Shown: positions 1 to 8,548 of the stretch, piece by piece | How positions within the stretch are numbered: the first letter of the stretch is position 1 | How the letters are laid out: every line of letters begins with the position of its first letter | Assembly: GCF_031583145.1 (NCBI RefSeq) | Contig: NZ_CP134050.1 | Span: forward strand, 2,803,501-2,867,500 | Direction: 5' to 3' | Source: Brevibacillus brevis | GTDB lineage: Bacteria; Bacillota; Bacilli; Brevibacillales; Brevibacillaceae | Length of the DNA stretch: 64,000 nucleotides | Translations under genes and position numbers: made by a program | The notes under the pieces: generated by a model | The model's input: only the letters and a program-made list of their open reading frames with translations | Database searches by the model: none | What the model was told of the DNA's origin: nothing

Positions 1-351
1 GTTCAGGGAGACTGCCGCCTGGATGTATCCGTAAGCCCACGAGGATTTGGGCACATCCGCGAAGACAGGAACGGTGCCAGCGACTGGCTTGATCCCGAGA
101 GTCCGGTCGAGCATGGAGACAAATTCTGCACGGGTGACAGGGCTTTTGGGGTGAAAATACCCGTTTTCGTCACCGGAAACGATACCGGCCGCATACAGGG
201 ATCGGATTTGTGAGGCTGCATAACTGCCTGCAATATCGCGCAGGCTATTCGTTGACGCCGCGGAAGAAGGCACGCCGACGGCCAACGTGAAGCCATACGT
301 CAAAAACGCGAGTGATACCAGCCAAATATGTAAGAGTGGTTTTTTCTTCAT
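1..351 (-). CDS. S-layer homology (SLH) domain protein, N-terminal part
   Basis: This frame is open from an ATG at 351 and runs off the left edge, giving 117 codons. The N-terminus is a signal peptide: a KKK start, a hydrophobic stretch (residues 8-25) and an Ala-rich cleavage region. It is followed by one SLH repeat (residues about 35-95: LRDIAGSYAA, then GYFHPKSPVTRAEF and MLDRTLGI) and the start of a second (FADVPKSSWAYGYI). SLH domains bind secondary cell wall polymers, so the product is probably exported and attached to the wall. The rest of the protein, and so its specific job, lies outside the window. Confidence 0.82.
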   Translation of the reverse strand, partial: MKKKPLLHIWLVSLAFLTYGFTLAVGVPSSAASTNSLRDIAGSYAASQIRSLYAAGIVSGDENGYFHPKSPVTRAEFVSMLDRTLGIKPVAGTVPVFADVPKSSWAYGYIQAAVSLN

Positions 352-506
352 ATCTCCAGTATAAGGAGAGGCAACCGGCGTTTCATTGGTGATTTATTGG
401 CAGTTCAAAGGCATTTGAACCTGGGGCCGACTCTTTGGAACCCTTGGAGATATGGTATGATAGGGAAGAAACATGGAATAGAGAGAAGAAGTGAGGCGGG
501 AGAGAT

Positions 507-1586
507 ATGGAAGACGTACTGATTGTGGGTGCTGGGCCATGCGGGCTCGCGGCAGCAATCGCGTGCAAGCGCGCGGGGTTGAACCCGATCAATATAGAAA
601 AAGGGTCACTGGTCCACTCCATATACAGATATCCGACGTACATGATTTTCCACAGCACAGCGGAGCGGTTGGAAATTGGCGACATTCCGTTCCCTACACC
701 AAACGAGAAACCGACCCGTCAGGAAGCACTCCAATACTACCGGCTGGTGGCGGCGCGTGAACAGCTGCGCATTCGCAGCTTTGAGACGGTGACCGGGACG
801 AAGCCGATGGAAGACGGCGGATTCCGGGTGACGACTTCGGACCGTTTTGGAGACGCGCATACGTATGAAACCAGGAATCTCATTATTGCGACGGGCTATT
901 TTGACAATCCGAATCGGTTGAATATCCCGGGGGAGGACCTCCCCAAAGTCTCTTCCTTTTACAAGGAGGCACACCCGTATGCGGGGCTGAAAGTGGCCAT
1001 CGTAGGCGGCAACAACTCTGCGGTGGACGCGTCTATGGAGCTCGAGCGGGCAGGGGCGGAAGTGACGGTCATCTACCGGCGGAACGAATTGTCCGAAAAG
1101 GTGAAGGCCTGGACGCGCCCCGTGTTTGAAAGCCTGGTCGAAAAAGGGCGGATCCGCATGATGTTCGGCTCTGTTGTGGAATCGATCGGGGAGAAGACGA
1201 TCCGGGTAAGGACAGGAGAACAGACCGTAGAGCTGGAAAACGATCACGTCTTTACATTGATCGGGTACCGGCCGGATCGCACTTTATTGGAATCGCTCGG
1301 GGTGGAAATGGATCACCAGACCGGTAGCCCGCAGCATCATCCGGAGACGATGGAAACCAACGTACCTGGGGTGTATATTGCCGGTGTTATCGCGGCAGGT
1401 CACCGTGCAAACGCCATCTTTATCGAAAACGGCCGCTTCCACGGCGACCTGATCGCCCGTCACATCACGTCACGTCACGGCTGGCTCGTTAGCCGGACTA
1501 CATCTTCCACTCGAGCTGCTTGCCCCCGATCAGGTGGTAGTGCAGGTGGAAGACGGTTTGTTGGCCGTGTTGGCCGATGTTGGTGA
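507..1586 (+). CDS. ypdA: YpdA-like putative bacillithiol disulfide reductase, C-terminus frameshifted
   Basis: FAD/NAD(P)H pyridine-nucleotide-disulfide oxidoreductase fold. The FAD-binding GAGPCG motif is at residues 7-12, a second nucleotide-binding GGNNSAVD is near residue 170, and the C-terminal FAD motif is GVYIAGVIAAG. The order matches YpdA/Bdr, which recycles bacillithiol disulfide in Bacillota. YpdA proteins normally end shortly after the ENGRFHGDLIA region. Here about 38 unrelated Arg/Gly/Ser-rich residues follow and the frame overlaps the convergent HIT gene by 89 bp. A tcacg triplicate at 1465-1479 explains this: with one copy fewer the frame would stop at 1492. The active core appears intact. 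Confidence 0.82.
   Translation: MEDVLIVGAGPCGLAAAIACKRAGLNPINIEKGSLVHSIYRYPTYMIFHSTAERLEIGDIPFPTPNEKPTRQEALQYYRLVAAREQLRIRSFETVTGTKPMEDGGFRVTTSDRFGDAHTYETRNLIIATGYFDNPNRLNIPGEDLPKVSSFYKEAHPYAGLKVAIVGGNNSAVDASMELERAGAEVTVIYRRNELSEKVKAWTRPVFESLVEKGRIRMMFGSVVESIGEKTIRVRTGEQTVELENDHVFTLIGYRPDRTLLESLGVEMDHQTGSPQHHPETMETNVPGVYIAGVIAAGHRANAIFIENGRFHGDLIARHITSRHGWLVSRTTSSTRAACPRSGGSAGGRRFVGRVGRCW
1465..1479 (+). repeat. Three tandem copies of tcacg inside ypdA
   Basis: Three perfect 5-bp copies lie at 1465-1469, 1470-1474 and 1475-1479. Because the unit is not a multiple of three, gain or loss of one copy changes the reading frame of the ypdA C-terminus. Confidence 0.9.
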
Positions 1587-1836
1587 TCACACGGAAGCCG
1601 GAATCCTTGACGTCCATCGTTTTCGCAACGTTTTGCAGGGCGAGGTGGAGATGCCCGATCAACTCCTTGTCCTCCGGAGCGATTGCCAGCAGAGAAGAAA
1701 TGTGTTTTTTCGGGATCATCAAAACGTGTACGGGAGCAATCGGGTTGATGTCATGAAAAGCTACGACATGCTCATCCTCGTACACTTTTTTCGATGGGAT
1801 TTCATTGTTGACGATTTTGCAAAAGAGACAGTCCAT
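1498..1836 (-). CDS. HIT (histidine triad) family hydrolase
   Basis: A protein of about 112 residues with the histidine triad signature FHLHYH near the C-terminus and an N-terminal CLFCKI zinc-site-like pair typical of Hint-type nucleotide phosphoramidase/AMP-lysine hydrolases. It should be cytoplasmic and cleave nucleoside phosphoramidates; the physiological substrate is unknown. Two starts are possible. The ATG at 1848 has its AGGAAAGG directly abutting, while the ATG at 1836 has that site about 11 bases upstream and begins MDCLFCKI, so I prefer 1836. The gene converges with ypdA. Confidence 0.88.
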   Translation of the reverse strand: MDCLFCKIVNNEIPSKKVYEDEHVVAFHDINPIAPVHVLMIPKKHISSLLAIAPEDKELIGHLHLALQNVAKTMDVKDSGFRVITNIGQHGQQTVFHLHYHLIGGKQLEWKM

Positions 1837-1872
1837 CCAACTCGACATCCTTTCCTGAAGAAAATAAGGGTA

Positions 1873-1902
1873 AAAGCCTACTTCGTCATGCGAGTAGGCT
1901 TT
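1873..1902 (-). terminator. Hairpin terminator after the DUF3147-like gene
   Basis: Inverted repeat AAAGCCTACT / AGTAGGCTTT with a 10-base loop, followed on the minus strand by a T-rich run. It lies 24 bases past the stop of the upstream minus-strand gene and only about 36 bases before the HIT start. Confidence 0.7.
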
Positions 1903-1926
1903 CCCTTTTCATGATGGCCACGTTTT

Positions 1927-2256
1927 TTATCCCGCAATCTGTCTGTACGTCCAGAAATAAAGAAACAGAATGACGATTCCAAAGCCGATCGCGTACGACG
2001 GTTTCACCCAGTTGGTCAGCACATAGCAGGATGCGATGAACAAGACGAGTCCTATGGCGCCGAGGATTCCGCTCTTTTGGGCAAGGTGGAACTCCTGAGC
2101 GTTCATATATTTGATCTGGAGCATCATGTTCAAGAGAGTGATGATGGGCAATGTCGTGATAATGCCGGAAAGGAAAATATTTTTGGTCTTGCTGAAGTAG
2201 GTAGCCAATACGACGATAGCGCCACCCATTATAAATTTGATCAAATAATCGAGCAT
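1927..2256 (-). CDS. GlpM/DUF3147-like small integral membrane protein
   Basis: A 109-residue hydrophobic protein with about four transmembrane segments (MLDYLIKFIMGGAIVVLA; an IITTLPIITLL segment; IGLVLFIASCYVL; a C-terminal YAIGFGIVILFLYFW). Length and segment pattern resemble the DUF3147/GlpM family, whose function is unknown. The open frame extends further upstream, but GGGAGG sits 7 bases before the ATG at 2256, which fixes the start. The stop is followed by a hairpin terminator, so it is probably transcribed alone. Confidence 0.65.
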   Translation of the reverse strand: MLDYLIKFIMGGAIVVLATYFSKTKNIFLSGIITTLPIITLLNMMLQIKYMNAQEFHLAQKSGILGAIGLVLFIASCYVLTNWVKPSYAIGFGIVILFLYFWTYRQIAG

Positions 2257-2396
2257 GAAAAAGCCTCCCGGTACTGTACAGGAAATCGAGTTGGGTCTAC
2301 CAACTTGTCCATTATACATCCGGGAGTCTCGAAAAAGTAGAGATATGTTCACTGCTACTAAAATCAAAGAAATCGGGATGGTTCGAGGAAAACGGG

Positions 2397-2810
2397 TTAC
2401 GGGGTAGGCATTTTGCTGGCATCCATGTACAGCACGTTCCACCGATGTCCGTCCAGATCGGCGAACCCCGCACCGTACATCCAGCCTTGGTCTTTTGGCT
2501 TGCTGAAAATAGTTCCGCCTGCCTCTACCACTTTTTCCAACAATTCATCCACTTCCTCTTTGCTCTGCGCATCGATGGAAAAGAGAACCTGGCTGCCATT
2601 TGTCAAATCCGGGATCTCCGTGCCGGTAAATTGCTTGAAAGCAGCTTCCGGAAAGAGCATCAAGACTACTTGCTTCTCCCCGATGTACAGGCTCGCTTGA
2701 TTGTCGCTGTCTCCAAATCGAGGATTGGGTGCGAAGCCGATACGGGTAAAAAAGGCTTTGGATTTCTGTACGTCCTTCACGGGTAGATTGAACCAAAATT
2801 CCTTCGTCAT
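2397..2810 (-). CDS. VOC (glyoxalase/bleomycin-resistance fold) family protein
   Basis: A protein of about 137 residues with the pattern of a single VOC module: EFWFNLPVKDVQKSKAFF at the start, a central YIGEKQVVLMLF strand, and a final GFADLDGHRWNVLYMD strand with a potential metal-ligand His/Asp region. VOC proteins include glyoxalases, dioxygenases and resistance proteins; this one cannot be assigned a substrate. Two in-frame ATGs exist (2819 and 2810). AAAGGAG abuts the first and is 9 bases from the second, so I use 2810. Confidence 0.8.
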   Translation of the reverse strand: MTKEFWFNLPVKDVQKSKAFFTRIGFAPNPRFGDSDNQASLYIGEKQVVLMLFPEAAFKQFTGTEIPDLTNGSQVLFSIDAQSKEEVDELLEKVVEAGGTIFSKPKDQGWMYGAGFADLDGHRWNVLYMDASKMPTP

Positions 2811-2904
2811 AGGACTCATCTCCTTTGCTACTTTCTTTTCATGATCTTCGTGAAGGATTCTCCCTTTCCCTTTCCTGTCCCCATTTTTTGTGTGATTTTT
2901 GCCG

Positions 2905-2935
2905 TTGACTCTCCTCTAGGGGGAGCCCTTACGCT
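2905..2935 (+). promoter_or_regulatory. MerR-type promoter with 19-bp spacer and internal dyad
   Basis: TTGACT (2905-2910) and TACGCT (2930-2935) are separated by 19 bp that contain the dyad CTCCTCTAGGGGGAG. A stretched spacer carrying a dyad is the hallmark of promoters twisted by MerR-family activators. It lies 22 bp before the start of a MerR/TipA-like gene, suggesting autoregulation. Confidence 0.72.
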
Positions 2936-2957
2936 AGGTTTCAGGAGGTGATGACAA

Positions 2958-3701
2958 GTGCTGTACACGGTAAAGGAAGTTTCGACGCTGTCCAATGTCA
3001 CGATCAAGACGCTGCATCACTACCATAAAATCGGACTTCTCTTGCCGCGGCAGATCAGCGAGTCCGGCTATCGGCTGTACGGGCAGCAGGAGCTGGAAAA
3101 ATTGCAGGAAATCTTGTTTTACCGGGAGCTGGACCTCTCTTTGGAGCAAATCAAACGGCTGCTGGAGAGAGAGGTGGACCGCCCCAAAATTTTGGTCGAG
3201 CAACAGGCAATGCTCCGGCAAAAGGCACGCAGGCTGGAGAGGGTGATGAAGACGCTGGAACAATCTATTCAAGCAATGGAGGCAGGAGTAACGATGGATC
3301 AAAAAGAGATGTTTGCAGGTTTTGCGAGCGAGAAAGAGTGGAGGGAAGCCCTCCGGGAGCAAAGAGATTATTTGCAGGAGACGTATCAGGTCGACCTCGA
3401 TACACGTGAAATCGATGTGACAAGGATGAACGAACAGGCCCAGGAAGCCGTAGCGTTTATGACGGAAATGGCGAATGCGCTGAAGTCCGGGGTCAAGCAT
3501 TCGGATAAACGGGTGCACGAAGCCATCCGCCGCCATCTGGAGTTTCTCGGAAAGCACGGACATGCTGTGACGCCACGCGGCTTTGCCGACCAGACGCGGT
3601 TCTTCCTGCAGGATGACTTTCATTTGCAGATGCTGGAAGGGCAGCAGACCGGTTTGGCTTATTATTTGTCCGCCGCAGCTGAGTCGTTCGCCTCAGCGTA
3701 G
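2958..3701 (+). CDS. MerR family regulator with TipAS ligand-binding domain
   Basis: A GTG start at 2958 is placed 8 bases after AGGAGGTG. Residues 1-70 form a MerR helix-turn-helix and wing (LYTVKEVSTLSNVTIKTLHHY, then SGYRLYG). A dimerisation helix spans about 75-110, and the C-terminal part (about 130-247) resembles a TipAS/AlbA-type antibiotic-recognition domain. Such proteins (TipA, SkgA, Mta-like) activate their own promoter and often efflux genes when they bind drugs. The matching 19-bp-spacer promoter immediately upstream supports autoactivation. No target gene is adjacent. Confidence 0.87.
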   Translation: MLYTVKEVSTLSNVTIKTLHHYHKIGLLLPRQISESGYRLYGQQELEKLQEILFYRELDLSLEQIKRLLEREVDRPKILVEQQAMLRQKARRLERVMKTLEQSIQAMEAGVTMDQKEMFAGFASEKEWREALREQRDYLQETYQVDLDTREIDVTRMNEQAQEAVAFMTEMANALKSGVKHSDKRVHEAIRRHLEFLGKHGHAVTPRGFADQTRFFLQDDFHLQMLEGQQTGLAYYLSAAAESFASA

Positions 3702-3744
3702 GACCTCGAGAATGCAACACGAGTTTTGCCGCAACAAGAAGAAC

Positions 3745-3773
3745 AGCCCTGGCGCACATTCGCTGCCAGGGCT
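3745..3773. terminator. Hairpin between convergent genes
   Basis: AGCCCTGGC (3745-3753) pairs with GCCAGGGCT (3765-3773). It lies between the 3' ends of the TipAS regulator and the acyl-CoA hydrolase-like gene and may serve both, although the T runs are short. Confidence 0.6.
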
Positions 3774-3781
3774 CAACTCAT

Positions 3782-5089
3782 TCAGGGACCCGCGTCGGAC
3801 TTCACGGTAAACACCTTTTGCAAAAAACGCAGGACCTCCCTCCACGAATGCTCGCTGGCGTAGGCGTTGTTTTTGGCCGTGCCGCCGTTGAGCCGCGTCC
3901 TTGTGGTGGGGATGTACGGGAAGCGGATCATGTGTCCCGTATCGGGATAGCGCAGATGAACGACTTCATGCGGGAACCCTTTTTCCTGCAAGCGGGCGAC
4001 GATGCGCTCGCAATGCTCGGCAGCCGGCCACCAGTGGTCATCATCCGACGAGAGCAAAAGGATCGGTCCATTGATTCGCTCCACGGATATCGTTGCCTCT
4101 TCCAGCCATTTGCAGTCTTTCCATGACTGGGCGTGCAAATGGTCAATTCGCTGCCCGGATTCGAGGCGCGCCTTGGCTTCTTTGGACTGCTCTTCGGTCC
4201 AGGGCACGAACGGCAGCGGCTCTCCGCGGAACGACCAGGAGGATTGTGGTGAAAACAAGTCGGATCCAGGACGTTCGCGATCGGTTCCGATACAGACCGT
4301 CGAGCTGGGGCTCGACGCAATGACTGCCCGTACCTCTGGATCGATCGAGCCGATGACGAGGGCCAGTTCAGCGCCTTTCGAACGGCCGAAAACGGCGATG
4401 CTCTCGGATTGGACGTGCCGCTGGCGCTTTAGCCAGGAGATGGCCTGTTGTATGTACTCCAAAGGAATCCGGCTCAGATCGTCGGGGAGATCGTCGCACT
4501 GAAAGTAAGCCAAGGCGAGGGCAGGGTAGCCGTGAGACGCGAACAACGCGGCGAATTGGGAGCACGATCCGATCCCGCCTTCGCTTCCTCCCAATACGAG
4601 GATGGCTGGCCGAGGCTCAGCTTGTGGATCATGGAAATACAGACCGACGAGCCCGTCATCTCGAATTTTCTCAATCGCAATGGTCGGAGAGACAAAGATG
4701 CGGGTAACGGCTGCTTTTGCAACCGGTTGGCCGTTGACTTCAGCGGTCAAATGGATGTCGGTAGAGCGAGGAGCGAACTCGAAGGTATCGAGGGAGTTGG
4801 GGCTGAAAAACCGAAGGGTCTGGACGTGCATCGACCAAAACAATCCCATCGGGTCGATTCCTTCGTACGTCCCGAACAGAGGCGCCTGGGATACGAGGTC
4901 GACGTTTCCTTCCGCATCTGCCTGAAAAATGGCATGGGAAGATGCCGTCATTTCTCCGCCGGGCAGACCGTCAGTCAGGGTCGCGTGCAATGTGATCAAC
5001 TGATGCGGCGCAAAGCCGCTCAAGGTAATGTGGACTGGGACGTCCAGCATGGCAACGGGTGGCGTGACTTCAATCAGTGGCTGCATCAT
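3782..5089 (-). CDS. Acyl-CoA thioesterase / BAAT-type alpha/beta hydrolase
   Basis: About 435 residues. The N-terminal half resembles the acyl-CoA thioester hydrolase/BAAT N-terminal beta domain (HITLSGFAPHQLITLHATL, then GLFWSM). The C-terminal half is an alpha/beta hydrolase with the nucleophile elbow FGRSKGAE, a later SSDDDHWWP acid region and GHMIRFPY carrying the catalytic His. The family includes bile acid-CoA amino acid N-acyltransferases and acyl-CoA thioesterases; bacterial members are mostly uncharacterised, and the nucleophile here is Ser rather than Cys. I take the first of the ATG pair at 5089/5086, behind GGGAG, and ignore the longer open frame. It is monocistronic. Confidence 0.78.
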   Translation of the reverse strand: MMQPLIEVTPPVAMLDVPVHITLSGFAPHQLITLHATLTDGLPGGEMTASSHAIFQADAEGNVDLVSQAPLFGTYEGIDPMGLFWSMHVQTLRFFSPNSLDTFEFAPRSTDIHLTAEVNGQPVAKAAVTRIFVSPTIAIEKIRDDGLVGLYFHDPQAEPRPAILVLGGSEGGIGSCSQFAALFASHGYPALALAYFQCDDLPDDLSRIPLEYIQQAISWLKRQRHVQSESIAVFGRSKGAELALVIGSIDPEVRAVIASSPSSTVCIGTDRERPGSDLFSPQSSWSFRGEPLPFVPWTEEQSKEAKARLESGQRIDHLHAQSWKDCKWLEEATISVERINGPILLLSSDDDHWWPAAEHCERIVARLQEKGFPHEVVHLRYPDTGHMIRFPYIPTTRTRLNGGTAKNNAYASEHSWREVLRFLQKVFTVKSDAGP

Positions 5090-5192
5090 GGCAGACAACA
5101 CTCCCTTATTCCATTCATGGAAAATGCGGACAAGACCATTATAGTAGACTGGGGAAAACGAGCGGAAGATAGGATGTGACAGTTCCGGGAAC

Positions 5193-5229
5193 TTGACTTC
5201 GTGCAAGAGGTGTAACTATAATCATTACA
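5193..5229 (+). promoter_or_regulatory. Sigma-A promoter with overlapping dyad for Rrf2 regulator
   Basis: TTGACT (5193-5198), an 18-bp spacer and TATAAT (5217-5222). The -10 box sits inside the inverted repeat TGTAACTATAATCATTACA (5211-5229), i.e. TGTAA-N9-TTACA. A repressor bound there would block RNA polymerase. The likely ligand is the Rrf2 protein encoded 18 bp downstream. Confidence 0.75.
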
Positions 5230-5246
5230 ACGAAAGGGTGACGAAC

Positions 5247-5684
5247 ATGAAAATCAGCAGCCGTTTTTCTGTCGCAGTCCACATCCTGTCGCTGCTTTCC
5301 ATCGAGACGACGGCGCACTGTACGTCAGAATGGATCGCGGGCAGTGTCAATACCAATCCGGTGATCATCCGCCGTGTCCTGGGCCAGCTGAAAAAGGCCG
5401 GGATGGTTCAGGTCCGTTCGGGGACGGGAGGGGCATCACTCACGAAAGAGCTGAACGAGATTACGCTGCTCGATGTGTACCGGGCAGTCGATGTCGTGGA
5501 GGAAGGCCGCCTATTCCACATACACGAGCAGCCGAATCCGGAATGTCCGGTCGGAGCGAATATCCAGTTTGTGCTGGAACTCATATTGACCCGTGCCCAA
5601 AACGCGATGGAAGACATCCTGGGCAGCGTGACATTGGAGCAGCTCGTCTCCGATTTGCGGCTGCAGATGGTGCAAAACGGGTAA
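5247..5684 (+). CDS. Rrf2 family transcriptional regulator (YwnA-like, no Cys cluster)
   Basis: 145 residues. The N-terminal winged helix-turn-helix (KISSRFSVAVHILSLLS, then NTNPVIIRRVLGQLKKAGMV and the wing SGTGGASLTK) is typical of Rrf2. Only isolated cysteines are present, so an iron-sulfur cluster of the IscR/NsrR kind is unlikely; YwnA-like members lack it too. The start is the ATG at 5247 with AAAGG about 9 bases upstream. A strong promoter overlapped by a palindrome lies directly in front, suggesting autorepression. No obvious target is adjacent except the sigma-54 activator 88 bp downstream. Confidence 0.85.
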   Translation: MKISSRFSVAVHILSLLSIETTAHCTSEWIAGSVNTNPVIIRRVLGQLKKAGMVQVRSGTGGASLTKELNEITLLDVYRAVDVVEEGRLFHIHEQPNPECPVGANIQFVLELILTRAQNAMEDILGSVTLEQLVSDLRLQMVQNG

Positions 5685-5771
5685 CAGTCAGCTTCCCACG
5701 GAAGGGATCGACTCCGCCATGTCGTATGTTAGTAAAGGGGAGTGATTCCATCGGAACGGGGGCTGATTTTC

Positions 5772-7202
<1,431 letters not shown>

Positions 7203-7203
7203 T

Positions 7204-7229
7204 CTGTCCGGGAAGCCGGACAGTTTTTT
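7204..7229 (+). terminator. Terminator of the sigma-54 activator; its stem may double as activator site
   Basis: A perfect 8-bp inverted repeat CTGTCCGG / CCGGACAG with a GAAG loop (7204-7223) is followed by TTTTTT. It begins 2 bases after the activator stop codon. Confidence 0.85.
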
Positions 7230-7257
7230 GTTGTCGTTTACAGGAACGGACAGTTTT
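7204..7257 (+). promoter_or_regulatory. Candidate upstream activator sites (CTGTCCG dyad plus half site)
   Basis: The dyad CTGTCCGGgaagCCGGACAG is followed by a second CGGACAGTTTT at 7247-7257. Both lie about 40-100 bp upstream of the -24/-12 element, where enhancer-binding proteins normally bind. The dyad also works as a terminator stem, so its second role is inference. Confidence 0.5.
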
Positions 7258-7292
7258 GCTGCCCAAACCCCTTTTGGCGCGAGCTGAGTATT

Positions 7293-7308
7293 TGGCAGCA
7301 AAATTGCA
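7293..7308 (+). promoter_or_regulatory. Sigma-54 (-24/-12) promoter of the acyl-CoA operon
   Basis: TGGCAGCAAAATTGCA matches the sigma-54 consensus TGGCACG-N4-TTGCA at all but two positions, with the GG and GC dinucleotides correctly spaced. It lies 74 bp before the thiolase start and just downstream of the sigma-54 activator gene. Confidence 0.88.
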
Positions 7309-7381
7309 ATACACAAGAGGTGCAGACCATAGACTTATTCCAAAGGACGACGCAACCAAACAGGAAAAGGGAGCTGATCAA

Positions 7382-8536
7382 ATGGTACGTGAGGCTGTGA
7401 TTGTTGAGGCGGTGCGCACCCCGATCGGGAGACGTGGCGGAGTACTGAGCCAAACCAGACCGGATGAGCTTGCAGCGGAGGTGTTGCGGGAGGTGGTGAA
7501 CCGCAGCGGGATATCTGCTGAGCTGGTGGAAGACGTCATCTTGGGCTGCGTGTCCCAGGTGAGCGAGCAGGCGGGGGACATCGCCCGCGTCGCTGCGTTG
7601 ATCGCCGGCTTTCCGATCGAAGTGCCGGGGACGACGATCGACCGGCAATGCGGATCCAGTCAGCAAGCGGTTCACTTTGCTGCGCAGGCGATTTTGAGCG
7701 GCGACATGGACGTGGTGATCGCAGGAGGGGTCGAGAGCATGAGCCGTGTGCCGATGGGCTCCACCAGCCAGGGAGCAAAGCGCAGCGAAAAGCTCACCTC
7801 CCGATTTGAGCTGATCAATCAGGGACTGTCAGCGGAGCGCATCGCCCAGAAGTGGGGCTTTTCGCGCAGCCAGTTGGACGAATACGCAGCCGAGAGTCAC
7901 TTGCGGGCATTGCGGGCGCAGGAAGAAGGAAGATTCGAGAGAGAGATCATGCCGCTCACGGTGACGCTTCCAGATGGCTCCCGGGGGCGAGTCTTCCAGG
8001 ATGAAGGGCCGCGCAAAGGCTCGACTGTGGAAAAGCTGGGGACGCTAAGGCCGTCCTTTCAGGAAGATGGGCGGATCCACGCGGGCAATGCCAGCCAAAT
8101 CAGCGACGGAGCTGCCGCGATCCTGCTCATGTCCCGGGAAAAAGCGGAAAGCTTGGGCGTAAGGCCCCGCGCGCGCATCGTAGCCAGATCGGTGGTAGGC
8201 TCGGATCCAACGCTCATGCTGACAGGTCCGATCGCTGCCACAGAGAAAGTGCTCCGGAAGGCTGGACTGACTCTCGCAGACATGGACCTGTACGAAGTGA
8301 ATGAAGCATTCGCGCCGGTTCCCCTTTGCTGGATGACCGAGCTGGGCGCTGATCCTGACAAACTGAATCCAAACGGAGGAGCAATTGCGCTGGGACATCC
8401 GCTCGGTGCGAGCGGAGCGCGGGTGATGGTGACGCTTCTGCACGAGCTGGAGCGCACGGGCAAACGGTACGGATTACAGGCGATTTGCGAAGGCCTCGGC
8501 ATGGCGAACGCCACGATCATCGAACGGCTCGACTAA
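7382..8536 (+). CDS. Thiolase (acetyl-CoA acyltransferase)
   Basis: 384 residues, the usual thiolase II length. The nucleophilic Cys lies in DRQCGSSQQAVHFA (about residue 88), the GGVESMSRVPMG loop is present, and NPNGGAIALGHPLGASGAR carries the catalytic His. The second catalytic Cys is in the C-terminal CEGLGMANA. It should cleave 3-ketoacyl-CoA with CoA to acetyl-CoA plus a shortened acyl-CoA. The frame is open far upstream, but GGGAG 8 bases before the ATG at 7382 and the conserved VREAVIVEAVRTPIG start fix the N-terminus. It is the first gene behind the sigma-54 promoter. Confidence 0.93.
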   Translation: MVREAVIVEAVRTPIGRRGGVLSQTRPDELAAEVLREVVNRSGISAELVEDVILGCVSQVSEQAGDIARVAALIAGFPIEVPGTTIDRQCGSSQQAVHFAAQAILSGDMDVVIAGGVESMSRVPMGSTSQGAKRSEKLTSRFELINQGLSAERIAQKWGFSRSQLDEYAAESHLRALRAQEEGRFEREIMPLTVTLPDGSRGRVFQDEGPRKGSTVEKLGTLRPSFQEDGRIHAGNASQISDGAAAILLMSREKAESLGVRPRARIVARSVVGSDPTLMLTGPIAATEKVLRKAGLTLADMDLYEVNEAFAPVPLCWMTELGADPDKLNPNGGAIALGHPLGASGARVMVTLLHELERTGKRYGLQAICEGLGMANATIIERLD

Positions 8537-8548
8537 GGGGTGAGCAGG

